Below, in pieces: positions 45,277 to 55,960 of a stretch of 64,000 nt of DNA. Origin of the DNA: Pilatotrama ljubarskyi. Taxonomy: Eukaryota; Basidiomycota; Agaricomycetes; Polyporales; Polyporaceae. The stretch is from assembly GCA_022385805.1 (NCBI GenBank), contig MU277705.1:117458-181457 (forward strand), given 5' to 3'. The translations under genes and the position numbers were made by a program. Position 1 is the first letter of the stretch; each line of letters opens with the position of its first letter. The notes below the pieces were generated by a model. The model saw only the letters and a list, made by a program, of their open reading frames with translations. It had not been told where the DNA came from and searched no databases.

Positions 45277-47836
45277 ATGTTCAAATCACTCGCGCGAGTG
45301 CTCTTGGGAGTGCTCAGCGTCACCGCTCTTGCCGGCCCGCAAGCAATGGTACAGGCAAAGTTCATGGACAAGGCGAACCTCCGTGCAAAGCAAGCGGAGG
45401 CTGCTGCGCGAATCAGAGCTAACCTCCCGCGCGCCACCGCTCCTACCTCGGGCGCGAGAGTGAAGAACATCACGTTCAGGCAGAAACCCCAGGGCGTCTG
45501 GTAGGCCGCTCTGGAGCTGAAACTGCATGGGCAGTGACTGTATACGTCTTGCAGAGTTCTATGTCGACGGGAGGTCCATCCCGGACGTCGACTGGGACGT
45601 GGGGCCGAGCTGGTCGGGTCTGCTCCCTATCAGCAGCGATCCCAAGGAAACCCGCAAGGTGAGTGCCTGCGGCTCAGCCTTCAGTCATGCTACTGACGGC
45701 TTCCATCATTTACTGCCTTTCCACCCCTGGGCGTTCGCACCTCATGCTGCACCATGCGGACGCTCTCGTGCTTTCCCTCACTATCGTCCGTCTCGCATCG
45801 TGCATGCGGGTCGCGTGCCGTGGACCGACCTCAAGCTGTTCTTCTGGTTCTTCCCGCCCGGGCCGCAAGGCAGTCTGGACGACCTGATCTTTTGGTACGT
45901 GATCTCGTGACGCTTCGTGTCAGGACTTCGAGTTCTACAGAGAGGGAATTGGATTGACCCGTACGCCACAGGACAAATGGAGGTCCCGGGTGCTCCTCAC
46001 TCGAAGGTCTCCTTCAAGAGAACGGAGTACGCAGTAATGCTCATGCCTCTTGCGCTTGCGCTCATTGTACGGGAATTGCGTAGCCGTTTCAGTGGTCATG
46101 GGGTCAGGCGCACCCCACGAAAAACGAATTCAGCTGGACAAATCTGTCCAGTATCCTGTTCGTCGAACAACCCGTCGGGACCGGTTTCTCTCAGGGAACG
46201 CCCGATGTCACTGTGAGCCCAACGATGACTTGGAGATGAACGGGATATTCATGGGCGCGATGTATAGGACGAAGATGGAGTCGCGGCGGAGGTCGTTGGC
46301 TTCCTTCAGCAGTTCTTGGAGGTGTTCGGCGAGCTGAAAGGAAAGAACCTTTATGTCACTGGGGAGAGTGTAAGTCTATTCGCTCGTTGTGTGTGTGTCT
46401 CGCCATTCATGATCGCGATCAGTATGCAGGGATGTATGTGCCGTGTAAGTACCTTTTCCCGCTCAGCCTCGGCGTGGACGCTGAGAAGATCACGATAGAC
46501 ATCACAAACTACATATTCGAACATCCCCACGCGCTCGACCTGAAGATGACCGGGTTCTGGGTCTCCGATCGTAAGGAGTTTCTTCAGGATAGCTCGTTGG
46601 CTCTATCATTGACATTCGAGACTTTTTCTAGCTGTGCTCGGCTGGGACGTCGTCCAGACCCAGATACCAGCTGTAGACTTCGTGCACAAGTACCAGGGCG
46701 TCTTCTCCTTCAAGTACGTCACCCGCCTTCCCCGTGGTTCAGCTACCTATCTAACCCATCGCCGCAGCCAGACATTCATGGCGCACCTCAACTCCGTGGC
46801 GGCACGCTGCGGCTATACCGGCTACTTTCAGAAGCACGTCACTTACCCGCCGCGGGGCCTGCTCCCGCTCCCGGGCAACAGCACGAGAGCAGACCCAGGG
46901 TGTGACGTCTGGGATGAGATTTTCGACGCTGCCCTTGCTGTAAACCCTGCGTTCAACGTATACCGCATCTTCGACACGGTGAGCTCACGTCCCTAGCGGC
47001 GCACCTCCGTGCGAAAGTGGCTGATGCGACCTGATCGCACCAGTGGTCTATTCTGTGGGACGTGCTCGGCTTCCCGTGCGTCGTCTTTTCTTCCTTCGTG
47101 GAGTCTACACTGACGATGCGCTCTTGTCGACAGCGGCTCCTTCCCGCAAGTCCAAACACCCATCTACTTCGACCGCGAAGACGTGAAACGCGTCATCCAC
47201 GCGCCCATGAACGTCACTTGGGAGGAATGCTCCGATGTTAGGGTGTTCCCGCACGGCGACCACTCGCTCCCGCCGGCATTCACGGTGCTACCGAAGGTCA
47301 TCGAGAAGAGTGAGCGCGCGGTGATTGTGCATGGCTTGGCGGATTTCATCCTCATCGCGGAGGGGACAAGGATCGTCATCCAGAAGTGCGTACGCTGACT
47401 TTTGTAGGCGGGCATTCGGTGCTGACCCATTCCCTGGTGACTGCGTTAGCATGACCTGTGAGTATCACTCTCCTACTGCTGTGGATAGATCGCTCATGAA
47501 ACACGGTGGACGAACAGGGAACGGAAGACAGGGCTTCCACTCTCCCATCAAGGAGGATAGCTTCATCGTTGAGGGAATGGGAGCGCTCGGCACGTCGCAC
47601 ACCGAGCGCGGCCTGACTTACTACGAGGTCGCTCTGAGTGGTCATATGTGCGTCCCCTTTGTATTGCAACGCAACGAGGCTGACTGGTGATGCAGGATCC
47701 CGCAGTTCTCTCCCAGGGTGAGTGCACAGGCCGAAGGTTCGCGCCAGTGGTGATGGATGGTTATACTGACGTCTCCTGCTTGTAGGCTGCGTTCCACATC
47801 ATGGAGTATCTCATGGGCTTCAGGAAGAATCCGTAG
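45277..47836 (+). CDS. Secreted serine carboxypeptidase, peptidase family S10 (copy 2)
   Basis: Paralog of the preceding gene, with near-identical blocks: signal peptide MFKSLARVLLGVLSVTALAGP, propeptide-like region with ANLRAKQAEAAARIRANLPRA, FYVDGRSIPDVDWDVGPSW, LFFWFFPPGPQGSLDDL, then NGGPGCSSLEG (assembled over an intron near 45.89-45.97 kb). FVEQPVGTGFSQGTPDVT follows, then GESYAGMYVP assembled near 46.37-46.44 kb. FWVSDPVLGWDVVQTQIPAV comes next, with GYFQKHVTYPPRGLLPLP. The catalytic Asp is in VHGLADFILIAEG and the His is in ALSGHMIPQFSPR. The product ends YLMGFRKNP. Intron positions are the same as in copy 1 but intron sequences differ, so the duplication is not very recent. Both copies keep the full Ser-Asp-His triad. 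Confidence 0.93.
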
Positions 47837-48660
47837 GAGTCGGGAGGGTTCGGATTGTGAGGAGCTGCAGACGGTACGCGTCCGGCCATCATGTGCTAAG
47901 ATCTGAGATGCATCATGCACCGTAATGCATGCAACGGAGGGCGTCTTTCGCGCGCCTCTCGAGCACCTACAAATTAATGCAAGTCAGCCCAGCGTCGTAC
48001 TTCCCGGGCACGTTACACCGAGCACGTGATTGTGACCTCACGCGTTTGAGCACGAGGGTCGCGCGGTATCTCCCGGCGACGTGATGGGATTCGGAGCCGG
48101 CGTTCCTGTCCCTCGCTCCCTCTCCAAGACCCTCTCCCAGGAGAGCGCTACGTCCTCGCCCTCCTAGGCTGCGAATCCAGGGCTTATTGTGCGCATTATC
48201 GGGTCTCGGAACTGGGTTCATTGCTCAGGACGGCCCGTGCCCGCCTGGTGCAAGTCCAAGCTTGACCCACTCTACCGGGGCCAGTCATCGATATAGCTTT
48301 GACGTCGCCTTCGAGCCCATCACGCCTCCTTCCGTCTTGTTTGGGTGATAGCGCCGGACAATGCCATTGTTTTGGGCCCTCATGCTGCCTCGAGGCGCGC
48401 TCCTCCGTATCTCCTGTGGCCGCACAGTGTAGTGGCGGTGCCTGCAGTGGCACGTAAAAGCGTCGCTCCCCCCGTGACGACACCTAGCTTTGCTATGATG
48501 AAGGACAAAGAACTCGAGCCCCGCCGGAGGGAGAGCATTATAATGGCCGCCCGCTGCGCGGCTCAAACAGAACGTGCTGGTGTTGAGGACAGCCGGATAT
48601 CCCTTCTCGCCCCAACCCTCAGCCCTCCGTCCCGTCCCACCTCTCACCACTGCGTTCGCG
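47837..48660. other. Intergenic, promoter of zinc-finger gene 1
   Basis: About 820 bp without a supported gene. It contains the 3' flank of S10 copy 2 and the promoter of the next gene. Confidence 0.35.
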
Positions 48661-49926
48661 ATGTTTCCCTTCTCTTTTGAGGATACGGACTACACTGTGA
48701 ACTTCGGCTTGCCCTCAGCGATCGATCCTGCCAGCAGGTGAGCACCGTGCTTCCGCTTATTCCGGTCCACTGGACGTTCTGACGGGTCCCCGAAGCAACG
48801 GCTGGGCGTATGACAGCCTGAGCGATGCCTTGGAGCACCTGCAGGAGAATATGGTCCGCCAGCGGTATCTGGCTGCTAGGCCTTTCTCGCTGTACGTTTC
48901 TGTCCACCCTTCTGTATTTCTGTCCTCTCATGCCGGCGTAGCTTCGATATGCCGCTGGGTGCAGAGGAGGTCTTTGCGCAATGGGAGCGCGACGCGGCGG
49001 CGCGCAAGGAGGCCCGACAGGCCGCCGCCGCCGCCGCCGCATCTTCGGACCATCAGTCGGGGACCGAGTCGGATTCCGGCTACGACACCGGAGGCACCGA
49101 GGATCTTACACGTTGTCCCTCGTCCTGCCCCCCAGACCCCGCCGCTCCGTACGAGTCCGAAGCCGAAGATCGTCCCTCGACGCCTACCCAGCAATCGTAC
49201 TCGCGCTCCGTGTCTGTCGTGTCCTACGCAAGCGCATGCCAGTCCGACGATGGGTTCGGCGAGGAGTGCTGCACCGATTGCGACTCGGGCGACGAGTATA
49301 TCCCTGAGCCGTCGACATCGCGGAAGCGCGCGAGGGAGAACACTGGGCCCTGCTCGACCGCGTCGCGGCCACAGAAGCGCGTCAAGGTCGCGTGCTACTC
49401 CACGGCGATATCCGGCCAGGTCGACCACGTTCCCTCACCCCTGCCTTCCTCTAGTCGTCTTGCCGATACACCCCTGGCTTTTGGCACAGAGACCACCTAC
49501 GCCGCGGGCGCGGCTGAGGAGGTCGATCACGCGCATTCTTCGGTGCCGCCGGCCGAGCACCACGATACCCTTGCCGCGCCCCTCGCGAAGCAGGAGCCCT
49601 TAGACGACGCGCCCGCGCCCGGGCAGCTCTTCCGCTGGACCCACAGAATCAACTGGGCTGACCCTCCTAAATGGGGCGACGACCCGATCCCCGAGATGCC
49701 GGGCGAGGCGATCGTCGGGTACCTCAAGCGGCAGTACCACCTGAAGAACACGATCGTCTGCCGATATAACGGGTGCGGGAAGGAGGTGAGCGTGAACACG
49801 TCGCTGAAGAACCACCTTGCGAACGCGGACCATATGGATTTGCGGAAGGCGTGCGTGAAGTGTGGGTGGAGCATTAGGCATGATATGTGGAAGAAGAGGG
49901 CGCCGGGACATCCGTGCAAGAAGTAG
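48661..49926 (+). CDS. Protein with C-terminal double zinc finger (family member 1)
   Basis: Function unknown; probably nuclear. Exons: MFPFSFEDTDYTVNFGLPSA to PASS, then NGWAYDSLSDALEHLQEN to RPFSL, then a long exon beginning FDMPLGAEEVFAQWE (about 48.95 kb). The middle is disordered, with an alanine run and Ser/Asp-rich stretches; the basic stretches SRKRARE and RPQKRVKV could be nuclear localisation signals. The last 60 residues hold two zinc-binding modules. The first is C-x4-C-x12-H-x5-H (CRYNGC...HLANADH). The second is C-x2-C-x15-H-x1-C, containing the motif HDMWKK. The same pair recurs in the gene at 51.3-52.9 kb. The start ATG is the first in frame and is followed by two introns that keep the frame. 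Confidence 0.7.
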
Positions 49927-51340
49927 GTGGGGTGAAGAAGAAGAAGAAGTTTTCGGCGCTGCTGGCAGTGCGTCTGTACCACTACTTTTGGTCTCTGGTT
50001 CCGTTACTATGGTATAGGTACTGTATTTGCTATCGTGTTCTGGGATGTACTGTACTTGGTTGAAGAGCCTGAGGGCTGGTCCTCTCATACACTAGCATGA
50101 CCAGCCATTCCATTGGCATGCGAGGTCTTCGTCCGAAATTCCGAGATGGTAGTAGCTTCAGTGACAGTATGAAGGCATGAATAAGGTTAGGGTCTGTGGC
50201 AGTGTGAGCTTCGCTTGCCGCACGCTTCGCGGGCGGCGGAGTCGTTCAACGGCGCGACCGCGACCCTCGTGTCTCTACGCTGCATGCGTCCTCTGCTTAC
50301 GAGCACAGTCTCGAGAGCGTCTCCAACACGGGTTGACCGTATCTTAGACATGACACCGCAGGCGACAGCCTTTCCTGCAGCCACTGTCACGCGGGGAGGC
50401 CCTGTAAGAGCCTCGCAGGCATTTCTTCAAGGTATTTTACCCGTCGAGTTTCGCAAATACGGTTGTTTCTGCCGTGCTGACGAGAAACCAACCCAGGCAT
50501 GGTGTCTACCATCAGTGGCCCGGGTGCGCTCATCCCAACGGGCGAAATGGGCAAAATCGACATGCCAGTGCGCGCCGAGTCTGCGATTCGCCTAGAGCAC
50601 CTCGGAGACTCCGGGCCAGGCTGCCAGACCTCGTCCCAGTCAGAGGGGGCGGGCGGATGCTTCCGTGTCCCCTCTGTGATCTGGAGTCTCCATGGACTGC
50701 GTACCTGCATGACTGTGGTACCTGAGTACGAAAGCTATTGTTGCCGGAATGCGCTTTTAGTAACTGTCGTTGGCTTCAGGCAGATGGCCCTGTGTCCTCA
50801 TCTCCAGAATCCGTGCGTCGCTAGACCGCGGCCGCGACTTGGATTTTCTGGTGATCTGTCAAGATGCGGCGCTCCACGGCCTGAGCGAAGCGGTAAGCGA
50901 TATTAAACCACGATCACTTTCCAGGCTAATGGCGGAGCGTATTGTTTAGTTATACTGGATAGGACGCACAATGCGCAGCCTGTTGTACACTATTGTCGTG
51001 TTCAGCATGGCTAATGCAGAGGCGCGCTAGGCGCCGGGCGCCAAGCTCCCACTTGGAGCCCTGACTAGGGCTCCGATACGTCAATGTTCGCACCGCCGAA
51101 CGTTCCTTTATGCTGCTTGCCAGCGCCCAATCAGAGAGGACGCGACTGGGCCATGGCTTCCCTCTCCGCAGCCACGAAGTGTCAAAGAATGGACAATGGC
51201 CTCCAAGGTCAGCCAGTCAAAGCTATGCTGCAGCTTGTCCCGGGACGCATATATGAGCGGCGGCCGCGTCGAGACATTCCCAAGTGGCCCCCCGTTCTCT
51301 TTGACATTACTCTCCTCTCCCCTCGATCCACCTGAGAAAA
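49927..51340. other. Intergenic between the two zinc-finger genes
   Basis: 1.4 kb. An open frame of 135 codons at 50499-50906 shows no recognisable sequence and is not called. A strong hairpin lies at 51055-51074 and is listed separately. Confidence 0.35.
51055..51074. repeat. Perfect 8-bp inverted repeat (hairpin)
   Basis: GGAGCCCT-GACT-AGGGCTCC forms an 8-bp stem with a 4-nt loop about 270 bp before the start of zinc-finger gene 2. An overlapping shorter stem (GCTCC/GGAGC, 51045-51059) would compete with it. It may be an RNA structure in the 5' leader, a protein-binding palindrome, or chance. Confidence 0.45.
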
Positions 51341-52944
51341 TGGCTACGAACGACGAGAATCGTGTACCTGGACAGCCACTGCCCCTGAAGCAAGACTCTG
51401 ACGACGTGCAACAGTTCCTCACTTTGTAAGCCTACTTCCGCTTGACCTCCGCTCGCCGCTGGACTTAAGCGTGCGTCTGCCAGGGGTGGTGAAGTGACAT
51501 GGGCCGTAAACGCATATCGAAGCCTACGACCCCCCAGTCCGGCCGACACGACCGATGCATCCGATGTCCCCATACATCACACTTATCCCGAGTCGGCGAA
51601 CCACGCGAGGACTATGCTGAGGCGTCCGATCACCGACGACGCCCTCTGGAATTATTTCATGTCAGTGGAAGCCTCCATAGACGATACTCCGGACGGAACC
51701 TCGCTCACTGACGGAGGAATCTCCGGGTGAGTAGACTCTGATCAGTACCCCGCAGTCTCGGGCTCACCATGCTACTCTCAGCCCGGATGGTCAGGTTACC
51801 TTTCCTCTGGAACAACAGTACATCGCGGATGGACAACCGAGCTTCTCTCCCTCAGAGCCGACGGCAGACAGCTTCGAACCTGGGCCTGCGTTTGGTCCTA
51901 TCCCGCTTCAGGTGGAGTCGGCACAGATGGACGTGGACACCCACCTGCTTGCCGAGTCGTAAGCCATTGCACTTCTGCTCTGTCTTCAAGCGCTCACGTG
52001 CCGCAGAGCGAGCTACAGGATGCCCGTTGATCTCATGTATCCCTCCGGGTATCGTCCCCCCGTACGCCGCAATCCGACCTTCGACCATGATGACACGCAG
52101 GGTGTGCTGTCGCAGACGCAGCAGACAGCACCGGCTCCTCGCGGAGGCGTGGATAGGTACGCAGGTTACTCTCTGTGTCTCCATATACACGTACTAAAGT
52201 GGCCGTACGGACCTCAGTGGTCGCCGTCCGGGGCCTGAGGACGCTTCGTCGAGCTCCCAGGTCCCCATCGACCCGGCGCGTCCTAACACCTCAGACTTGC
52301 CGAGCACCCAGGGATCTCCGAGCGGGGCGGGAACATCCCGCGGGAGGGGCAAGGGCGTCATACGATCCATACCCTCAGCCCGGGCAGCGCGTGCGGTGCC
52401 TTACACGCACGAGGGCCCTCCCGTGCGCAGGAGGATCGCGCGGAAGAAGCGCAAGGGCTTTGGTTCCCACAAACCCCCTCCGGGCTTCGTGCCGCTGTGG
52501 CGGCGGCGGCTCTCCGCAGATGACTGGACTTGGAACGGCCAGCCTCTGCCCATGGAGTGGCGCGGCTGGCAGATCTGGGATAAATTGCTCGAGACCCACG
52601 AACTGCACGAGGTCTCCGCTGTCAAGACGTCCTGTGGATGGGCGGGCTGTGAAGGAGAAAGAAGGGGGACCAGCGGCCTGAAGAGACACATCGAGGGAGT
52701 GCACTTGTGGTGCCGATATCGATGTACGGGCTGCGACAAGCGGTCCTCGCGGTTCGACATGTGGAAGGCGCGTACGTACCACAAGCCGGGGTGCCCGGTC
52801 GCTGCCCAGCATCCCGGGAGTGTGTACGAGAGCGCGCATAGCCGCGAGCAGGAGTTTGACGAGTCCTTGTGGGAAGAGCAGCCGCTGGAAGAGGAGCAGG
52901 AAGAGGAGGGGAGAGATGAAGAGGGGAAGCCGGAGGGGGAATAG
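51341..52944 (+). CDS. Protein with C-terminal double zinc finger (family member 2)
   Basis: Function unknown. Exons read: MATNDENRVPGQPLPLKQD to QQFLTL; GGEVTWAVNAYRSLRPPSP to DGGISG (about 51.49-51.73 kb); PDGQVTFPLEQQYIADG to LLAES; ASYRMPVDLMYPSGYRPP to GGVD; and a final exon from about 52.2 kb to 52944. The central region is disordered with RGRGKG and KKRKGF basic patches. The finger pair reads C-x4-C-x12-H-x4-H (CGWAGC...HIEGVH), then C-x2-C-x15-H-x3-C carrying FDMWK. It is followed by an acidic Glu-rich tail absent from member 1. In both proteins a Trp-rich segment precedes the fingers (here DDWTWNGQPLPMEWRGW). The shared fingers, same strand and adjacency imply tandem duplication with rapid divergence of the rest. 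Confidence 0.7.
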
Positions 52945-53592
52945 GATAGCTGCGCACGTTGGGGCGCATATGACCGATGCCGAGTTTTCTGATACTTGTC
53001 CATCTCTTCAGCATACGCGCCCTCTTCAGCATATGCGCCTCGTTAGCCTCCCTCCTTTCGTTTCTCTGGGGACTTCAATCGAGCCATCCACCGACTGTCA
53101 CTGGCGCGGATGCGGCGGGCCCGTCTTTCGCGCACCTTACCACTACTTGTACCACTATGTCACTCGTGCCCGTGCCTTTGTATAGTTCTCGCAGTCATGC
53201 AGTACCGCATACCGCTCGTTGCAATAGCATCTGTAGATCACGGTAACTCAGCTCACTCTCCGTGTGATACTCGCAACTTCGGCTCAGAGTCCGTTCGGAG
53301 AGACGTCAAGTCGGTCGCTAATGTGAACATGGAGCCGCATTCGCGATGAGCGAAGAAAGGAGGGACTGTGTTCAGTAGTATTAGATCCATTCCATCCCGG
53401 CGTGCCCTGGCACGCCTTTCCTACGCCCCCGATATCTAGAGCAAGCACACGAACGAACGAATGGACGTACGCCCCCTCTGCCAGGAGCGTCAGGGCTCAT
53501 ACATTCGGATTCACTGTCTATCCCGTCGTCACACAACAGACTTCCGAGTGCACAGGAGCGGGGACCGCTGGAGTACAGCTCGGGAAGAGGCT
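52945..53592. other. Convergent intergenic region
   Basis: This lies between the stop codons of zinc-finger gene 2 and the DUF6534 gene. Pyrimidine-rich near 53.0-53.1 kb. No gene is supported. Confidence 0.4.
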
Positions 53593-55577
53593 CTAGACGA
53601 GCTCGCCTTTCATGCTGTTCTCGCTGTAGGCCTGTGAGACGGCGGTGCCGAGTTCAGAGCGGGAGTCATCGTAGCGCAGAGAGCGGGCGTCGCTCACGTC
53701 GACCTCGCCGTTGTCGTGCATCACGACCGTCTGCTGGTGCACGGCGACCTGGGGCTGTTGCACGAAGAAGCCGAAGCCGTCAGCGGGGTCTCTCGCGGAG
53801 GGCGGGGTGACGTACCACTGTGAATTCGGGGGAGATGGGCGTACGGAACTGAGGCGGACGGGGCACGCGCGCGCGCGATGAGAACTCGAAGGTTGTGAAC
53901 TGCGGCAGGCTCCCGGGCTTCTCGCGGGTCGCAGCGCGGACGTTGAGGCTACCGAGTAAGGAGTTCGCGTAGACTGAGGTAGAGGAAGTAGAAATGTATG
54001 AGGCTCAGAAAGTAGGCTAGGCAAGAGTGTGAGTACTCACGCTTGCTCTGAATCTCGACGAGGCCGAGGAAGACGAGACTCTGCTTCTGGGTGGCAAACT
54101 GGGTGGTTTACCACGAGCTCAGCAGACTGGCGTGCATCGCAGGATGCACAAGCACTCACAAGAATGACGCTGAGGATGGAAGAGAGGCTACAACGGAGAA
54201 CGGTGAGCGTAGCACGTGAAAACAGAACGAAGAGAGGATGCGCACGCAGTGATGGCACCAGTGTTGACGGCGTAAATGAGGATGGTGTCGAGACGGCTGT
54301 CGGATGCCTGATTGCCGCTGATGCAAGCTGTCAGGGACATCGCAAGGATGTGGGGGCGCGAGGACTCACCTCTCCCACTTTCCCCGGCCGTGCTGGATGT
54401 AGTAGCTGAGCGTCAAGGCAACGAGAACGTCGACGGCGGCAGCGCAGCCGAGTCCGAGAGCGATCGTGACCAGAGGGGAGACGTTCGCGCGGAAGGGCGT
54501 CCACTCGGTGATCTCCAAGCTGAACGCAGTCAGCAAACCAGAGCGAAAACGTGGGCAGAGAGAGTATGCATCGTACCTGAGAGCAAAGGAGCCTGAGCGG
54601 AAGGGAGGTTGAGAGCGTCAACTTATGCAAGCGTGAGTAGAAAGCACCGGACATACCGATCCCGCAACCTGAGGTGAAGAGAGTAGTCAGATCACCGTCT
54701 CGAGTTGTGTTAGTTTGGGGCTACTCACCAAGACGGCACAGAGCAAGGATGGTCTAGGTCATCCATTTGTCAGCTCAGGGAAGATCATAGCGACAAGACG
54801 ACTCACGATGAATGCTGTGATTGGGATGGACCCGCTGCTCACTATGTTTCAATGCCGTCAGAACGCTACGCCGCGCAAGGAGAGCTTCTATGACGTACTG
54901 ATCCACACCCGTCTGATGTAGAAGCTGCAGAAACCATGAGGTTTATGCCAATCGCATCAAGGAGGATTTGTACTCACGCATGCACGAGTGCGGAGATGAA
55001 GACCTGTGAGCACACACAGATATGCAATGAACACCCTGTGGAAGGGAAGTAATAATAAGGCTCACCCCGACCAGGATACTAGCCTACAGCGCAATCGGGC
55101 GTAAGCCAGTGTAGATTGCAGAGGCTGCAATATGGACTTACCCCCGCTCCCCTGGTAGTCAGTCAGACAAGTGATAACCTCGCCGTGGACAAGCGCAAGA
55201 CTCACCAGTAGATGTTCCCGAGGAAGTCATAGTCTCCGAAATGTGTGATGGTATAGGTGTACACCATCTCCATGCACAAAGCAGTGTGTAGAGTCTCCAG
55301 TACCCTGGCCCTGGCGTGAGGTTCTGCCGTCCCGAGAGGATGAGCCGTGCTTACCAGACAGTCCCGACGACACCCTTGAGGAAGCGGCTATCTCCGGAGA
55401 AGGTTTGGTAGTACATGAACATTTGGAGAGTCGTAACGCCGTAAAGACTGCACGGATAGTCGAAGTGAGATGGGTCTTGGATTGCAGTCGCGTCGCGTAG
55501 GCCAGAAATAGCACATACATGCATGCTAGGCAGACCTCGATGAGGAGGGATCCAGCAACCTCGTCAACTATAGCCAT
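53593..55577 (-). CDS. DUF6534 seven-transmembrane protein
   Basis: A membrane protein family very abundant in mushroom-forming fungi; function unknown. It starts MAIVDEVAGSLLIEVCLAC, and an intron links this to LYGVTTLQMFMYYQTF, the family's first-helix signature. Next come LLETLHTALCMEMVYTYTI and FGDYDFLGNIYW, a series of tiny exons between 55.2 and 54.6 kb, then VTIALGLGCAAAVDVLVALTLSYYIQ, RLDTILIYAVNTGAIT and the hallmark LYANSLLGSLNVR near 53.96 kb. The cytosolic tail is reached through a 49-nt intron (53818-53866) that joins FEFSSRAR to WYVTPPSARD. The tail ends ENSMKGELV. Without that intron the frame hits a TGA at 53780-53782. The gene has many very short exons, so individual boundaries are approximate. 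Confidence 0.85.
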
Positions 55578-55957
55578 GGCGGCAAAGCCGTTGGTCGGAG
55601 AGAGGGAGGGGAACTAGAGGAGAGAACGTGGAGAGCGGGAAGAGAAGGAAAGCAAAGGTGAGCGATATGTCGTCTCCACCTAAGGCCTGTATGTCGTGCG
55701 GATTTTCCGCATGGGTCAGGCATCTTCCGGGCGCGTGGAGACCGCAATAGGAATATTTGGGAGGTGGTGCGCGGAGCTTTGTCAGAGCCACCGTTCTCGC
55801 TCGCCGTCGAGAGCGGCGGCAAGTCCATCGCCGATTTGGCTAGGGCGATCGGTGAACGCATATGGGAATGATTGCGGGCTGACTCTGTGGGTCCACCTTT
55901 CTACCGGCATCTTACACCTTCGGAACGGTGGCGGTACGTCCTCGCATTCGCTTCTCC
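55578..55957. other. Promoter side of the DUF6534 gene
   Basis: About 380 bp between the DUF6534 start and the left end of the transposon. No gene is seen. The transposon sits roughly 0.4 kb upstream of this gene and could affect its promoter. Confidence 0.4.
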
Positions 55958-55960
55958 AGT
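55958..55960. repeat. Target-site duplication (left), AGT
   Basis: AGT directly precedes the left terminal inverted repeat and is matched by AGT directly after the right one at 57298-57300. Confidence 0.6.

Noticed and set aside
50499..50906. Open frame of 135 codons between the zinc-finger genes
   Set aside because: No recognisable motif, no exon chain, and composition unlike neighbouring genes; likely chance in GC-rich DNA.
53770..53970. Apparent frameshift in the C-terminal part of the DUF6534 gene
   Set aside because: A standard 49-nt GT...CAG intron (53818-53866) joins the two frames, so no lesion is needed.
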